IMG/VR virus record: IMGVR_UViG_3300046003_001535
Location: 1 to 23,669 of that record
Reading direction: 5' to 3' (one strand)
DNA length: 23,669 bases
DNA from: a virus
Under the pieces are notes generated by a model. The model did no database searches. It was given only the letters and a program-made list of their open reading frames with translations, and had not been told where the DNA came from. This document shows positions 7,293 to 14,806 of the stretch, piece by piece (position 1 is the first letter of the stretch; each line of letters starts with the position of its first letter). The translations under genes and the position numbers were made by a program.

Positions 7293-7643
7293 ATGGACGA
7301 CAGATTATCTAAGGCTCTTGAGTTTGCCAATTATCGTCAAACTCTAGCTATCCAGAGAAAAACCCTTAAAGAAAAAATTGCTGCAAAGCTAACCTACGGC
7401 CATGCTGGCGGGCTATTCAAAATCAATCGTGAGCTCATTGTATTTGTACAAATGCTGATTGATCAAGGCCGTACGGAAAATGTACCCTTTGTTGACGAAA
7501 ATGGAAATCCGGTACTCGTAGCTGACCTACACTCTTTTAAAGATGAAATCATAGACAGGTACTTTACCGCTACCTATGAATACTATGAAGACTATCAAAA
7601 GATTAAATCTAGTAGAACAGTTGAAAAGTTATTGGATGTATGA
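7293..7643 (+). CDS. Conserved-looking small phage protein of unknown function
   Basis: The 116-residue protein is mostly helical and charged: SKALEFANYRQTLAIQRKTL at 5-24, then FVQMLIDQGR near 51-60, a loop with DENGNPV near 68-74, and FKDEIIDRYFTATYEYYEDYQKIKSSRTVEKLLDV at the end (stretch positions 82-116). I recall similar proteins, with the same DxRLxKALEFxNYR start and YFTATYE end, beside tail genes of marine T4-like phages, always without known function. It has no signal peptide, membrane segment or metal motif. CGGAG at 7283-7287 supports the ATG. Its stop overlaps the start of the glycosyltransferase gene (ATGA), so it is the first gene of the operon. A structural or chaperone role is possible but not shown. 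Confidence 0.6.
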   Translation: MDDRLSKALEFANYRQTLAIQRKTLKEKIAAKLTYGHAGGLFKINRELIVFVQMLIDQGRTENVPFVDENGNPVLVADLHSFKDEIIDRYFTATYEYYEDYQKIKSSRTVEKLLDV

Positions 7644-8500
7644 CTCGAGGCGTATTAATATTTGCTCACAACAGCCCTGATATTGATTACGGTCTAATGG
7701 CCACAATTGCAGGAGGACTTGCCAAAAAGAATCTAGATGTTCCTGTGAGTCTTGTAACTGACTTAGGTACACTAGACTGGTTGCGAGAGTCCGGTACATT
7801 GGTCAAAGCACAGGCAGTATTTGATCAAATTATACAAGTGACTAGACCTTACACTAAGAATGTGAGAAATTTGCATGACGGATTTGAAAGCAAAGTTATT
7901 CCATTTGTAAATTCAAATAGATACAGCGTGTGGGAACTTAGCCCTTACGATCAAACACTGTTGATAGACAGCGACTATCTAATCTTTTCCAACAAGTTAA
8001 ATGAGTATTGGTCAGTAGATGCCCCAGTAATGATGGGGCACAGTATGACAGACCTTACTGGAGAGCGTGGCGGCATTCTTGACAGTCGTGTAAGTGAAAC
8101 CGGCGTACACATGTTCTGGGCTACAACAGTGATGTTTGACAAGAGCTCCGAAAGCGAATTCTTTTTTAAACTAGTAGACTTTGTCAAAGACAATTATGTC
8201 TACTATGCAGATCTATTCCGTTTCAATCCCAAACAGTTCAGAAACGACATTGCCTTCAGTGTTGCTAAACATATTATGAATGGATTTGAAACTGAGTTTG
8301 CCTACACACTTCCTCCCATTCTAACAGTCTTTGACAAAGACATTTTACACAATGTTGAACAAGATAGACTGACATTCCTAGTCAGTCAGCCACACGATGT
8401 TGCAGGTTTTTGGGCTGCTACAACCAAGGGTACTGATGTTCATATTATGAATAAACAAAGCATAATCAGAAACGCCCACAGTCTTCTGGAATTAATATGA
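7640..8500 (+). CDS. Predicted GT-A-type glycosyltransferase (DSD motif), copy 1
   Basis: The 286-residue protein is predicted to transfer a sugar from a nucleotide-sugar donor. The N-terminus gives a Rossmann-like strand (GVLIFAHNS, 4-12) followed by helix and VSLVTD (36-41). LLIDSDYLIF (107-116) contains the DSD that would bind the metal and nucleotide, in the usual hydrophobic setting. HMFWATTVMFD and FRNDIAFSVAKHIMNG follow in the second half, as in GT8-like and related GT-A enzymes. It shares its plan with the next gene (FAHNSPDIDY versus VAAHPDIDYL at the start). No membrane anchor is seen, so it should be cytoplasmic. ATGA overlaps link it to both neighbours. Donor and acceptor cannot be read from the sequence. 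Confidence 0.7.
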   Translation: MTRGVLIFAHNSPDIDYGLMATIAGGLAKKNLDVPVSLVTDLGTLDWLRESGTLVKAQAVFDQIIQVTRPYTKNVRNLHDGFESKVIPFVNSNRYSVWELSPYDQTLLIDSDYLIFSNKLNEYWSVDAPVMMGHSMTDLTGERGGILDSRVSETGVHMFWATTVMFDKSSESEFFFKLVDFVKDNYVYYADLFRFNPKQFRNDIAFSVAKHIMNGFETEFAYTLPPILTVFDKDILHNVEQDRLTFLVSQPHDVAGFWAATTKGTDVHIMNKQSIIRNAHSLLELI

Positions 8501-9333
8501 ACTTTGGATATCTAATATTTGTAGCAGCCCATCCCGATATAGACTATCTTAAATTGGCCTATGCTTTAGCTCTGAGCATTAAGAATACACAGAAACCGGG
8601 CTATGATCGAGTAGCACTGATAATCAATGACAAGTCAGCAGTTGATACATTAAAAAGCCCCTGGGTGTTTGACAAAGTTATAGAGTGGCCAGAACAAAAG
8701 TTCTGGGACGGCCGATCGTGGATGGACGAAATAACACCGTGGGAACACACAGTTTGCCTAGATGCCGACATGTTGTTTCTTAGAGATTACAGCCACTGGA
8801 TTGACTACTTTGTAGAAAACACAGAAGTATATGTGGCTAATCGTGCATTTACATTTAGAGGTGAGGTAGTTACCAGTGATACTTATCGTAGAGCATTTAC
8901 CAAAAACGATTTGCCCAACTTATATTCAATGTGGACTTTCTTTAAGAAAGATAGCGGTAAAGAATTCTTTGAACTTGCTCGTCAGATTTTTATTAATCCA
9001 CAGGAATTTAAAAATCTGTATCTAAGCAATCATGTTCCTAAAGTTATAGGCACAGACGAAGCGTTTGCACTAGCGGCCAAGTTGTTAGACATTGACAGTG
9101 AAATTGCCTACCCTTTAGATTTTCCTAGACTAGTACACCTAAAGCCTAGGGTGCAGAATTGGCCCTGGGATGCAGAGCGTGTGACTGACCAAGCAGGATT
9201 TTATCTCAAAGGCGACGGTAGTTTAAAGATTGGAAATTATCAACAGACCGACATTGTGCATTATGTTGAAAAAGACATAATTACAGATGAGTTGGTTAGT
9301 ATGTTAGAGGAGATAGCATGGAAGAAAAACTAG
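8497..9333 (+). CDS. Predicted GT-A-type glycosyltransferase (DAD motif), copy 2
   Basis: The 278-residue protein is related in design to the preceding one. FGYLIFVAAHPDIDYLKLAY (3-22) forms the first strand and helix, VALIINDKSAVDTL (39-52) a second, and VCLDADMLFL (86-95) carries the DAD metal-binding motif. A conserved-looking VIGTDEAFALAAKLL occurs in the second half, where GT-A enzymes of this type have an acceptor-side (N/T)DE(A/x)F motif. The C-terminus includes HLKPRVQNWPWD. It is probably a soluble cytoplasmic transferase. The ATG overlaps the stop of the preceding gene (ATGA) and its own 3' end overlaps the next gene by 16 bp. Pairing with copy 1 suggests two successive sugar additions, which is inference. 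Confidence 0.7.
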   Translation: MNFGYLIFVAAHPDIDYLKLAYALALSIKNTQKPGYDRVALIINDKSAVDTLKSPWVFDKVIEWPEQKFWDGRSWMDEITPWEHTVCLDADMLFLRDYSHWIDYFVENTEVYVANRAFTFRGEVVTSDTYRRAFTKNDLPNLYSMWTFFKKDSGKEFFELARQIFINPQEFKNLYLSNHVPKVIGTDEAFALAAKLLDIDSEIAYPLDFPRLVHLKPRVQNWPWDAERVTDQAGFYLKGDGSLKIGNYQQTDIVHYVEKDIITDELVSMLEEIAWKKN

Positions 9334-9920
9334 ACCTTGCTCCCTTTGACGAGTGGATAAAAACACTTGAAGTTCCCGAAGAGACCTACTTCTTTGAGTT
9401 CGACACTGAAGGCAATGTCGTCGCACTTCATCCCGGACCAGCAGTTGATCATATTAAAAATAAAATACAAGTTGATCTTGATGTTGCGTTGGGTATATAT
9501 GAGCGCGGAGAAACTCTACGGCACTATAAAGTGGATGTGATTTCGGGTAGAGTTATAAAAGTAAATCTTGCCAGCATCACTGGTCTTACTAAAATAGACG
9601 ATGTCTTGCATAGAGTTGTTGACAAGAAGTGGAGCAAAGTTGCTAAACCTGATGTCAGCATAGAATATTCTAGAGAAGACGCTCTATTGACATTTAAGAT
9701 TAATCCTTTACTGAAAACTATAGAATGGCAAGGTGATCAAGACATGGTATTTTTAATAACAGAATACAACGATCCTAATGTATTACAAGAAATGATCAGC
9801 TTCAATGTCAACGAACTGGTAAAATACCCACAGCGGTTTACACTGGTGCTTCCAGAAAAGTTTAGCATTTACACACGAAGAATTTTTGACAAGTATACCT
9901 ATGAAGACACTAGAGCTTGA
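9318..9920 (+). CDS. Unrecognised phage protein within the sugar operon
   Basis: I do not recognise this 200-residue protein as an enzyme. The N-terminus has an acidic stretch (LAPFDEWIKTL, 7-17), then YFFEFDTEGNVVALHPGPAV (24-43), and the middle is likely beta-rich with alternating hydrophobic residues (YKVDVISGRVIKVNL). KIDDVLHRVVDKKW lies near 92-105. The last third (FLITEYNDPN..., FTLVLPEKFSIYTRR) also looks like beta strands. I recall proteins with a similar DLxPFDEW and FFEFDxxGNV start near fibre genes of marine phages, again unassigned. GAGGAG at 9307-9312 makes the ATG at 9318 firm. It overlaps the upstream gene by 16 bp and the downstream one by 20 bp. A virion or carrier role is as possible as an enzymatic one. 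Confidence 0.55.
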   Translation: MEEKLDLAPFDEWIKTLEVPEETYFFEFDTEGNVVALHPGPAVDHIKNKIQVDLDVALGIYERGETLRHYKVDVISGRVIKVNLASITGLTKIDDVLHRVVDKKWSKVAKPDVSIEYSREDALLTFKINPLLKTIEWQGDQDMVFLITEYNDPNVLQEMISFNVNELVKYPQRFTLVLPEKFSIYTRRIFDKYTYEDTRA

Positions 9921-10779
9921 TATTGTTTTTTTAAGTTATGATGAGCCTAATGCTGACCAGCACTATGCTGACCTATGCAATAAGGTGCCATGGGCCAAGC
10001 GTGTTCACGGTGTTAAAGGCAGTGATGCTGCCCACAAAGCCGCAGCAGAACTCAGCGAAACAGATTGGGTTATCACGGTGGACGCAGACAATATTGTGGA
10101 CAATAGATTTTTCAATCTAGGATTTGATCCCGACAACAAGGACATACAGGTCTACAGTTGGTTGGCTAGAAATCGTATCAACGGATTGTTATATGGCAAC
10201 GGTGGCCTAAAAATATGGCGCAAAGATTTCATCCTCAACATGAAGAGTCATGAGGCCAGCGACAACGATCGTGCGCAAGTAGACTTCTGTTGGGAAGATG
10301 GTTATAAACAGTTTGCCGAATGTTACAGTGAAACAGTTATCACTGGAAGTCCATTTCAAGCATGGCGAGCAGGATTCCGCGAAGGCGTTAAAATGACTCT
10401 GCTTGACGGAGTTCGTATTCCAGCTGACGAGATTAAAGAACGCATCTGGTGGCATAATCTACATAGACTTAAAGTTTGGAGCACCGTTGGCGCACACGAA
10501 GAAAACGGCCTATATGCAGTCTATGGTGCAAGACTAGGTCAATGGATGACCAATTGTACTGATTGGAACTATGTAGATGTTAGAGACTTTGAAATCTTAA
10601 AAAACATCTACAATGAAAATGTCAATCATACCAATCTAGAACACGACATACAGGATCTAGGCTATCACATTAAACGAGGTATGGGATTTGATTATCCTTA
10701 CCTAGATGCAGATCAAAGCAAGTATACTCTAGACCTTTACGAAGAAACAATTAAACTTACTAACACCTACCTAAGATGA
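9901..10779 (+). CDS. Predicted GT-A-like glycosyltransferase of the VHGVKG family
   Basis: The 292-residue protein begins LDIVFLSYDEPNADQHYADL (6-25), then AKRVHGVKGSDAAHKAAAEL (32-51) and WVITVDADNIVD (56-67). The last segment supplies a DAD motif in a family-2-like Rossmann setting. YSWLARNRINGLLYGNGGLK follows, and an acidic AxWRAGFREGVKM segment near 152-164 may face the acceptor. The same order of motifs recurs in the third module of the next gene, so the two are paralogues. I chose the ATG at 9901 rather than the TTG at 9886 because it is the first ATG; the SD signal is weak, and overlap with the upstream stop (9918-9920) suggests coupling. Donor and acceptor are unknown; the enzyme should be cytoplasmic. 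Confidence 0.65.
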   Translation: MKTLELDIVFLSYDEPNADQHYADLCNKVPWAKRVHGVKGSDAAHKAAAELSETDWVITVDADNIVDNRFFNLGFDPDNKDIQVYSWLARNRINGLLYGNGGLKIWRKDFILNMKSHEASDNDRAQVDFCWEDGYKQFAECYSETVITGSPFQAWRAGFREGVKMTLLDGVRIPADEIKERIWWHNLHRLKVWSTVGAHEENGLYAVYGARLGQWMTNCTDWNYVDVRDFEILKNIYNENVNHTNLEHDIQDLGYHIKRGMGFDYPYLDADQSKYTLDLYEETIKLTNTYLR

Positions 10780-12170
10780 TCTACGATATTTTTTATGTAA
10801 GCAAAGAAAAGATTAGCGATATTGAATGGCAGCAATTTCGTAACCGATTCCCGTCTGCTCAAAAAATTGAAAATGTAAAAACCATAGACGATGTAAAGAA
10901 AAAATCATTTACAAAATTCTTTTGGCTTGTTTGGGACGATGTTGTAATTGCAGATAATTTTACATTTGATTATCGCGTAGAAAAATGGGATGAAGATTAT
11001 GTCCATGTGTTTAAGAACAGTTGTAATGGCGCGGAATCCTACATCTCTGGAATAACATTGATTCCTAAAAAAGCAACTATACTTAAAAAAGAATTTGATT
11101 TTAAATTCTATGTAAACAAAAAAGAAACAGGTATAGTAGCCAGTAAGTTTCAATATCCTATTAGACATATTGATAGCTATGAGCAATACCTCAAGATAGT
11201 CAATGAAGAATCTAAGTCAATGTTTTGGTGTGTGCGTAACGATATTAATTTAATCAACAACAATATCTTTGATTTATATTTTGACCCGTTAGATGGAAAG
11301 TACGATTACGATCGCAGTATAAATCATGTGTTTAAAAACGGAGAGTCATTTGACGGACTCATGCTGGCCAGTAAAGATAAAATTTTAATGGAAAAAGAAT
11401 TCAAGTATAGATTTCCTATAGAAAAAAAAGAATGGGATATTGTTGCCAGCAAACCTAAACCTTATGATGTTGTGTTTATAAGTTACAACGAATCTAATGC
11501 AGATGCAAACTACGAAAAGTTAAAATTAAAAAGACCAGATGCTAAAAGAGTACACGGTGTAAAAGGTATACACAATGCTCATCTAGCTGCTGCCGAATCA
11601 GTCACAACAGAAATGTTTTGGGTAGTAGATGCCGACGCTGAGCTAGTTGATGACTTTAATTTTGAAATAGAATATATTCCTCATTATGATGCTGGAAATA
11701 GATTAGAACAAACATCAATGGTACATGTATGGGCTAGTCAAAATCCAATTAATGATCTTGTTTACGGCTACGGCGGAGTTAAATTATTGCCAACAAAATT
11801 AACCTTAGAAATGGATACTGAGTCAGTAGATATGACGACCAGCATCAGTAAAAAATTTAAAGCGGTTAATCAAATTAGCAACATTTCTGCTTTTAATGTT
11901 GACGAGTTTAGCACATGGCGTAGCGCATTTAGAGAATGTGTTAAATTATCTACCAAAGTTATTAATGAACAATACGATGAAGAAACTGAAAATAGATTAT
12001 TTTTATGGTGTGTGGTTGGAGAAACTCGACCATTTGGAAAATATGCAATTGACGGCGCAGTTGCAGGAAAAAAATACGGCGAGGCAAATATCAACGACTT
12101 TGATTCTTTAAGAAAAATTAATGATTACACTTGGATATTAGAACAATTTAACAAAGCATACAATGAATAA
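10776..12170 (+). CDS. Three-module GT-A-like protein, only the last module with an intact DAD
   Basis: The 464-residue protein contains three copies of one module. Module 3 (residues ~227-464) is complete and related to the preceding protein: DVVFISYNESNADANYEKL, AKRVHGVKG, FWVVDADAELVDDFNFE (281-297), VHVWASQNPINDLVYGYGGVK, then WRSAFRECVKLS. Module 1 (~1-125) has FWLVWDDVVIADNFTFDY (49-66) and VHVFKN; module 2 (~126-226) has FWCVRNDINLINNNIFDLYF (150-169) and NHVFKN. Each of the first two ends in IVASK. In modules 1 and 2 the DAD is replaced by WDD and RND and the later half is lost, so they are probably not catalytic and may bind substrate or partner. DNA here looks more A-rich than in the genes just upstream. 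ATGA joins it to the upstream gene. Confidence 0.65.
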   Translation: MIYDIFYVSKEKISDIEWQQFRNRFPSAQKIENVKTIDDVKKKSFTKFFWLVWDDVVIADNFTFDYRVEKWDEDYVHVFKNSCNGAESYISGITLIPKKATILKKEFDFKFYVNKKETGIVASKFQYPIRHIDSYEQYLKIVNEESKSMFWCVRNDINLINNNIFDLYFDPLDGKYDYDRSINHVFKNGESFDGLMLASKDKILMEKEFKYRFPIEKKEWDIVASKPKPYDVVFISYNESNADANYEKLKLKRPDAKRVHGVKGIHNAHLAAAESVTTEMFWVVDADAELVDDFNFEIEYIPHYDAGNRLEQTSMVHVWASQNPINDLVYGYGGVKLLPTKLTLEMDTESVDMTTSISKKFKAVNQISNISAFNVDEFSTWRSAFRECVKLSTKVINEQYDEETENRLFLWCVVGETRPFGKYAIDGAVAGKKYGEANINDFDSLRKINDYTWILEQFNKAYNE

Positions 12171-13521
12171 TCTTGAAACAATTAAAAAATTCATTCCTAT
12201 AATGAATGAAATTTCGCCTACATTCTGCATGGCCAAATGGCATCACACCACTATCTATTTGCAAACGGGAGAAACGCATAGTTGTTATCATCCTAGACCA
12301 CACAAAATTTCGTTAGACGAAATTGCTATAGATCCTAGCGCCCTGCACAACACAGAACAAAAAAAACTAGAAAGACTAGAAATGTTAAATGGCGGAAAGC
12401 CTAGTGGATGTCAGTACTGCTGGAATATTGAAGCAATGGGCGAGGATTATGTTAGCGACCGCAAAGAGCGCAACAGCACAATATATAGAGCCGATAGATT
12501 TGAACAGATTAAAAGTGGCCCATGGGATCAAAACATAAATCCTGAATACATTGAAATTAGCTTCGGCAATGAATGTAATTTCAAATGCGGATACTGCCAT
12601 CCTAAACATAGCAGCGCCTATCATAAAGAAATTAAAATGCACGGGCCTTATACTGCTGTGAATAATCATCGAAACGACATAGATTGGTTTAAAGTCTACG
12701 AAGAAGAAACCAATCCTTATGTTGAAGCATGGTGGAAGTGGTGGCCAGAAGTTAGCAAAACTCTAAATATTCTACGCATCACAGGCGGCGAGCCATTGCT
12801 ACAAGCTAGTACATGGAGGCTATTAGAAGACCTAGACAAAAATCCTCTACCCAACTTAGAACTAAACATCAATAGTAATTTTGGTGTAAAGCCTATTCTA
12901 GTCGATAGACTAGTAGAGCGTATTAATAAGTTACTTGTAGAAAAAAAGATCAAAAAGTTTAAAATGTTTACTAGTATGGATACTTGGGGACCACAAGCAG
13001 AATACATCCGTACAGGATTGGATTTAGAACTATGGGAAAGAAATCTTAAAAAATACTTAGCAGACACTGATTTGTCGATAACTTTTATGGTTACATTTAA
13101 TATTCTCACAGTTACTAATTTTCAAACATTGTTAGAAAAAATATTAGAGTGGAGGAAAGAATACCCATTCAATACAGATTATCGTGTAAAATTTGATACC
13201 CCTTATCTTAAAGAACCACTACAATACGACATGAATATACTTCCTAAAGAAGAGTTTATGCCATACATGCATAAGCATCTTGAATTTATTAAAGAAAATG
13301 TTAATGATAAGAATCTTAATAAATTCACAAGTTTAGAATATGAACGATTTAGACGTGTAGTTGACTATATGGAAACTACACACTATTCAAAAGATAAAAT
13401 TAAAGAAGGTCGAAAAGATTTTTATAATTGGTTTACAGAATATGATCGTAGAAGATCAGTAGATTTTGTTACTACATTTCCTACAATGGTAGATTTTTAT
13501 AATAGATGTAAAGATGAATAA
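12163..13521 (+). CDS. Radical SAM protein with extra N-terminal cysteines (twitch-like)
   Basis: The 452-residue protein carries the radical SAM signature CxxxCxxC as CNFKCGYC (C138, C142, C145), expected to bind a 4Fe-4S cluster and cleave S-adenosylmethionine to a radical. ISFGNEC leads into it and RITGGEPLL (205-213) supplies the GGEP SAM-binding motif. Four further cysteines lie N-terminal to the core: FCMAKWHH (C22), HSCYHP (C41) and GCQYCWN (C83, C86); they could hold an auxiliary cluster, although such twitch or SPASM cysteines are usually C-terminal. I recall this layout from radical SAM proteins of marine phages and bacteria annotated as twitch-domain. The substrate is unknown; a sugar nucleotide or a fibre residue is suggested by the neighbours. 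It overlaps the upstream gene by 8 bp and the next by 8 bp. Confidence 0.8.
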   Translation: MNNLETIKKFIPIMNEISPTFCMAKWHHTTIYLQTGETHSCYHPRPHKISLDEIAIDPSALHNTEQKKLERLEMLNGGKPSGCQYCWNIEAMGEDYVSDRKERNSTIYRADRFEQIKSGPWDQNINPEYIEISFGNECNFKCGYCHPKHSSAYHKEIKMHGPYTAVNNHRNDIDWFKVYEEETNPYVEAWWKWWPEVSKTLNILRITGGEPLLQASTWRLLEDLDKNPLPNLELNINSNFGVKPILVDRLVERINKLLVEKKIKKFKMFTSMDTWGPQAEYIRTGLDLELWERNLKKYLADTDLSITFMVTFNILTVTNFQTLLEKILEWRKEYPFNTDYRVKFDTPYLKEPLQYDMNILPKEEFMPYMHKHLEFIKENVNDKNLNKFTSLEYERFRRVVDYMETTHYSKDKIKEGRKDFYNWFTEYDRRRSVDFVTTFPTMVDFYNRCKDE

Positions 13522-14806
13522 AAAAATTAATTTAGCCTACGAATGGATAGGCCCAACCGGACCGTTGACAAACAATAGAATGCCTACATTAGCTGACCTA
13601 ATGACTGCATCAGTAGACTATCACTTTCCGCAGTTAAAAGGCGATCTATTTCAAAAGCCACATTTTCATTCTAGGATAGTCGACTCTAGGATTGTGTCTA
13701 CTTATAAACTTCCTCAAGAAATATTCTTGTATGAATTAAATTGGAATACCTTTCATTACAGAGATAAGTTTCATAACTTTCATAGTGCAGACGGACTTTT
13801 TGATGACAATCAAATTGATATCAAAGTACTAAACAGAGTGCAAAACAAGACAGCTTATTTTCTTGTAACGCTGTTCTATGAAGGGTACATGGATGACGAA
13901 TTTTTAAACCATCTATCAGATTACTTTACATCTAAAGGCTTGTCGCTAACACAGGTAATTTATCTAACTAACTGTTACAATGGTAAAGAAGTATATGAAG
14001 ATTATTGCAGGCGCAATCATAAATTGCCAGAAATGCAAATGGAATACTTTCCTGTGTTTAGAATTGACCGATGTAATATCCAACAGGCAATTGCAGAGTC
14101 TGTAAACTCAACATATCGACCGGGTCCTCGCAAAAAAACATTCTTGTGCTTTAATAGACGATATAATGATCATAGATTGATGTTGTACTTGGCAATAGTA
14201 CAACGTGGCCTAATTGATCAGTGTTATTACAGCATGGATAAAACTCAGCCCGAATCCACTAGAACATTTGTTGAAAATTGCAAATACTTAATAAGTAGAT
14301 TCCCTGACATGGGATTAACCAGCACCGATGTGTTGGTCGCGGATAAGTTATTGCCTTTGGTATTAGACAATCCTAATTTTAGTCAATATCCCATGGAGCA
14401 CAGTGTTGATCCAGTTAAACACTTATATGATAATTCTCTAGTTAATATTGTTACTGAAACATATTTCTTTAATAACATTATTCACATTACAGAAAAGACC
14501 TACAAGCCAATTGCTTTTATGCAGCCCTTTATATTGTTAGGTGCCGCTCGAAGTCTACAGCATGTTAAAGATATGGGATTTAAAACATTTGGAGAATTCT
14601 GGGATGAAACCTACGATCTAGAATTAGATGACAAACAACGTTTTAATAAGATAATAGCAGTAATAGAATCTATAGCTAAGTGGACAGAACAACAGCGAAT
14701 AGAGTTTACTGTTAGAGTTAAAGATATCATTGACTACAATGTCAATCATTTAAATACAATGCAAGATATTGAAATTGAAAATTTGGTGAAAAAATATGGA
14801 ACATAA
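13514..14806 (+). CDS. Glycosyltransferase-like protein with ITEKTxKP domain, copy 1
   Basis: The 430-residue protein ends in a domain that also occurs in two other proteins of this operon. Its marks are FLCFNRRYNDHR (210-221), IVTETYF (312-318), HITEKTYKPI (324-333), QPFILLGA (337-344), GFKTFGEFWDETYD (355-368) and a terminal helix with a D-rich start. I know such proteins from marine phages and surface-polysaccharide clusters of bacteria, where they are thought to be glycosyltransferases of GT-B-like type; the Glu-Lys-Thr-x-(K/R)-P stretch resembles the donor-binding part of fucosyltransferase-like enzymes. That link is from memory and unproven. The N-terminal ~200 residues are less conserved and may hold the acceptor side. 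The gene overlaps its neighbours by 8 and 11 bp. Confidence 0.6.
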   Translation: MNKKINLAYEWIGPTGPLTNNRMPTLADLMTASVDYHFPQLKGDLFQKPHFHSRIVDSRIVSTYKLPQEIFLYELNWNTFHYRDKFHNFHSADGLFDDNQIDIKVLNRVQNKTAYFLVTLFYEGYMDDEFLNHLSDYFTSKGLSLTQVIYLTNCYNGKEVYEDYCRRNHKLPEMQMEYFPVFRIDRCNIQQAIAESVNSTYRPGPRKKTFLCFNRRYNDHRLMLYLAIVQRGLIDQCYYSMDKTQPESTRTFVENCKYLISRFPDMGLTSTDVLVADKLLPLVLDNPNFSQYPMEHSVDPVKHLYDNSLVNIVTETYFFNNIIHITEKTYKPIAFMQPFILLGAARSLQHVKDMGFKTFGEFWDETYDLELDDKQRFNKIIAVIESIAKWTEQQRIEFTVRVKDIIDYNVNHLNTMQDIEIENLVKKYGT

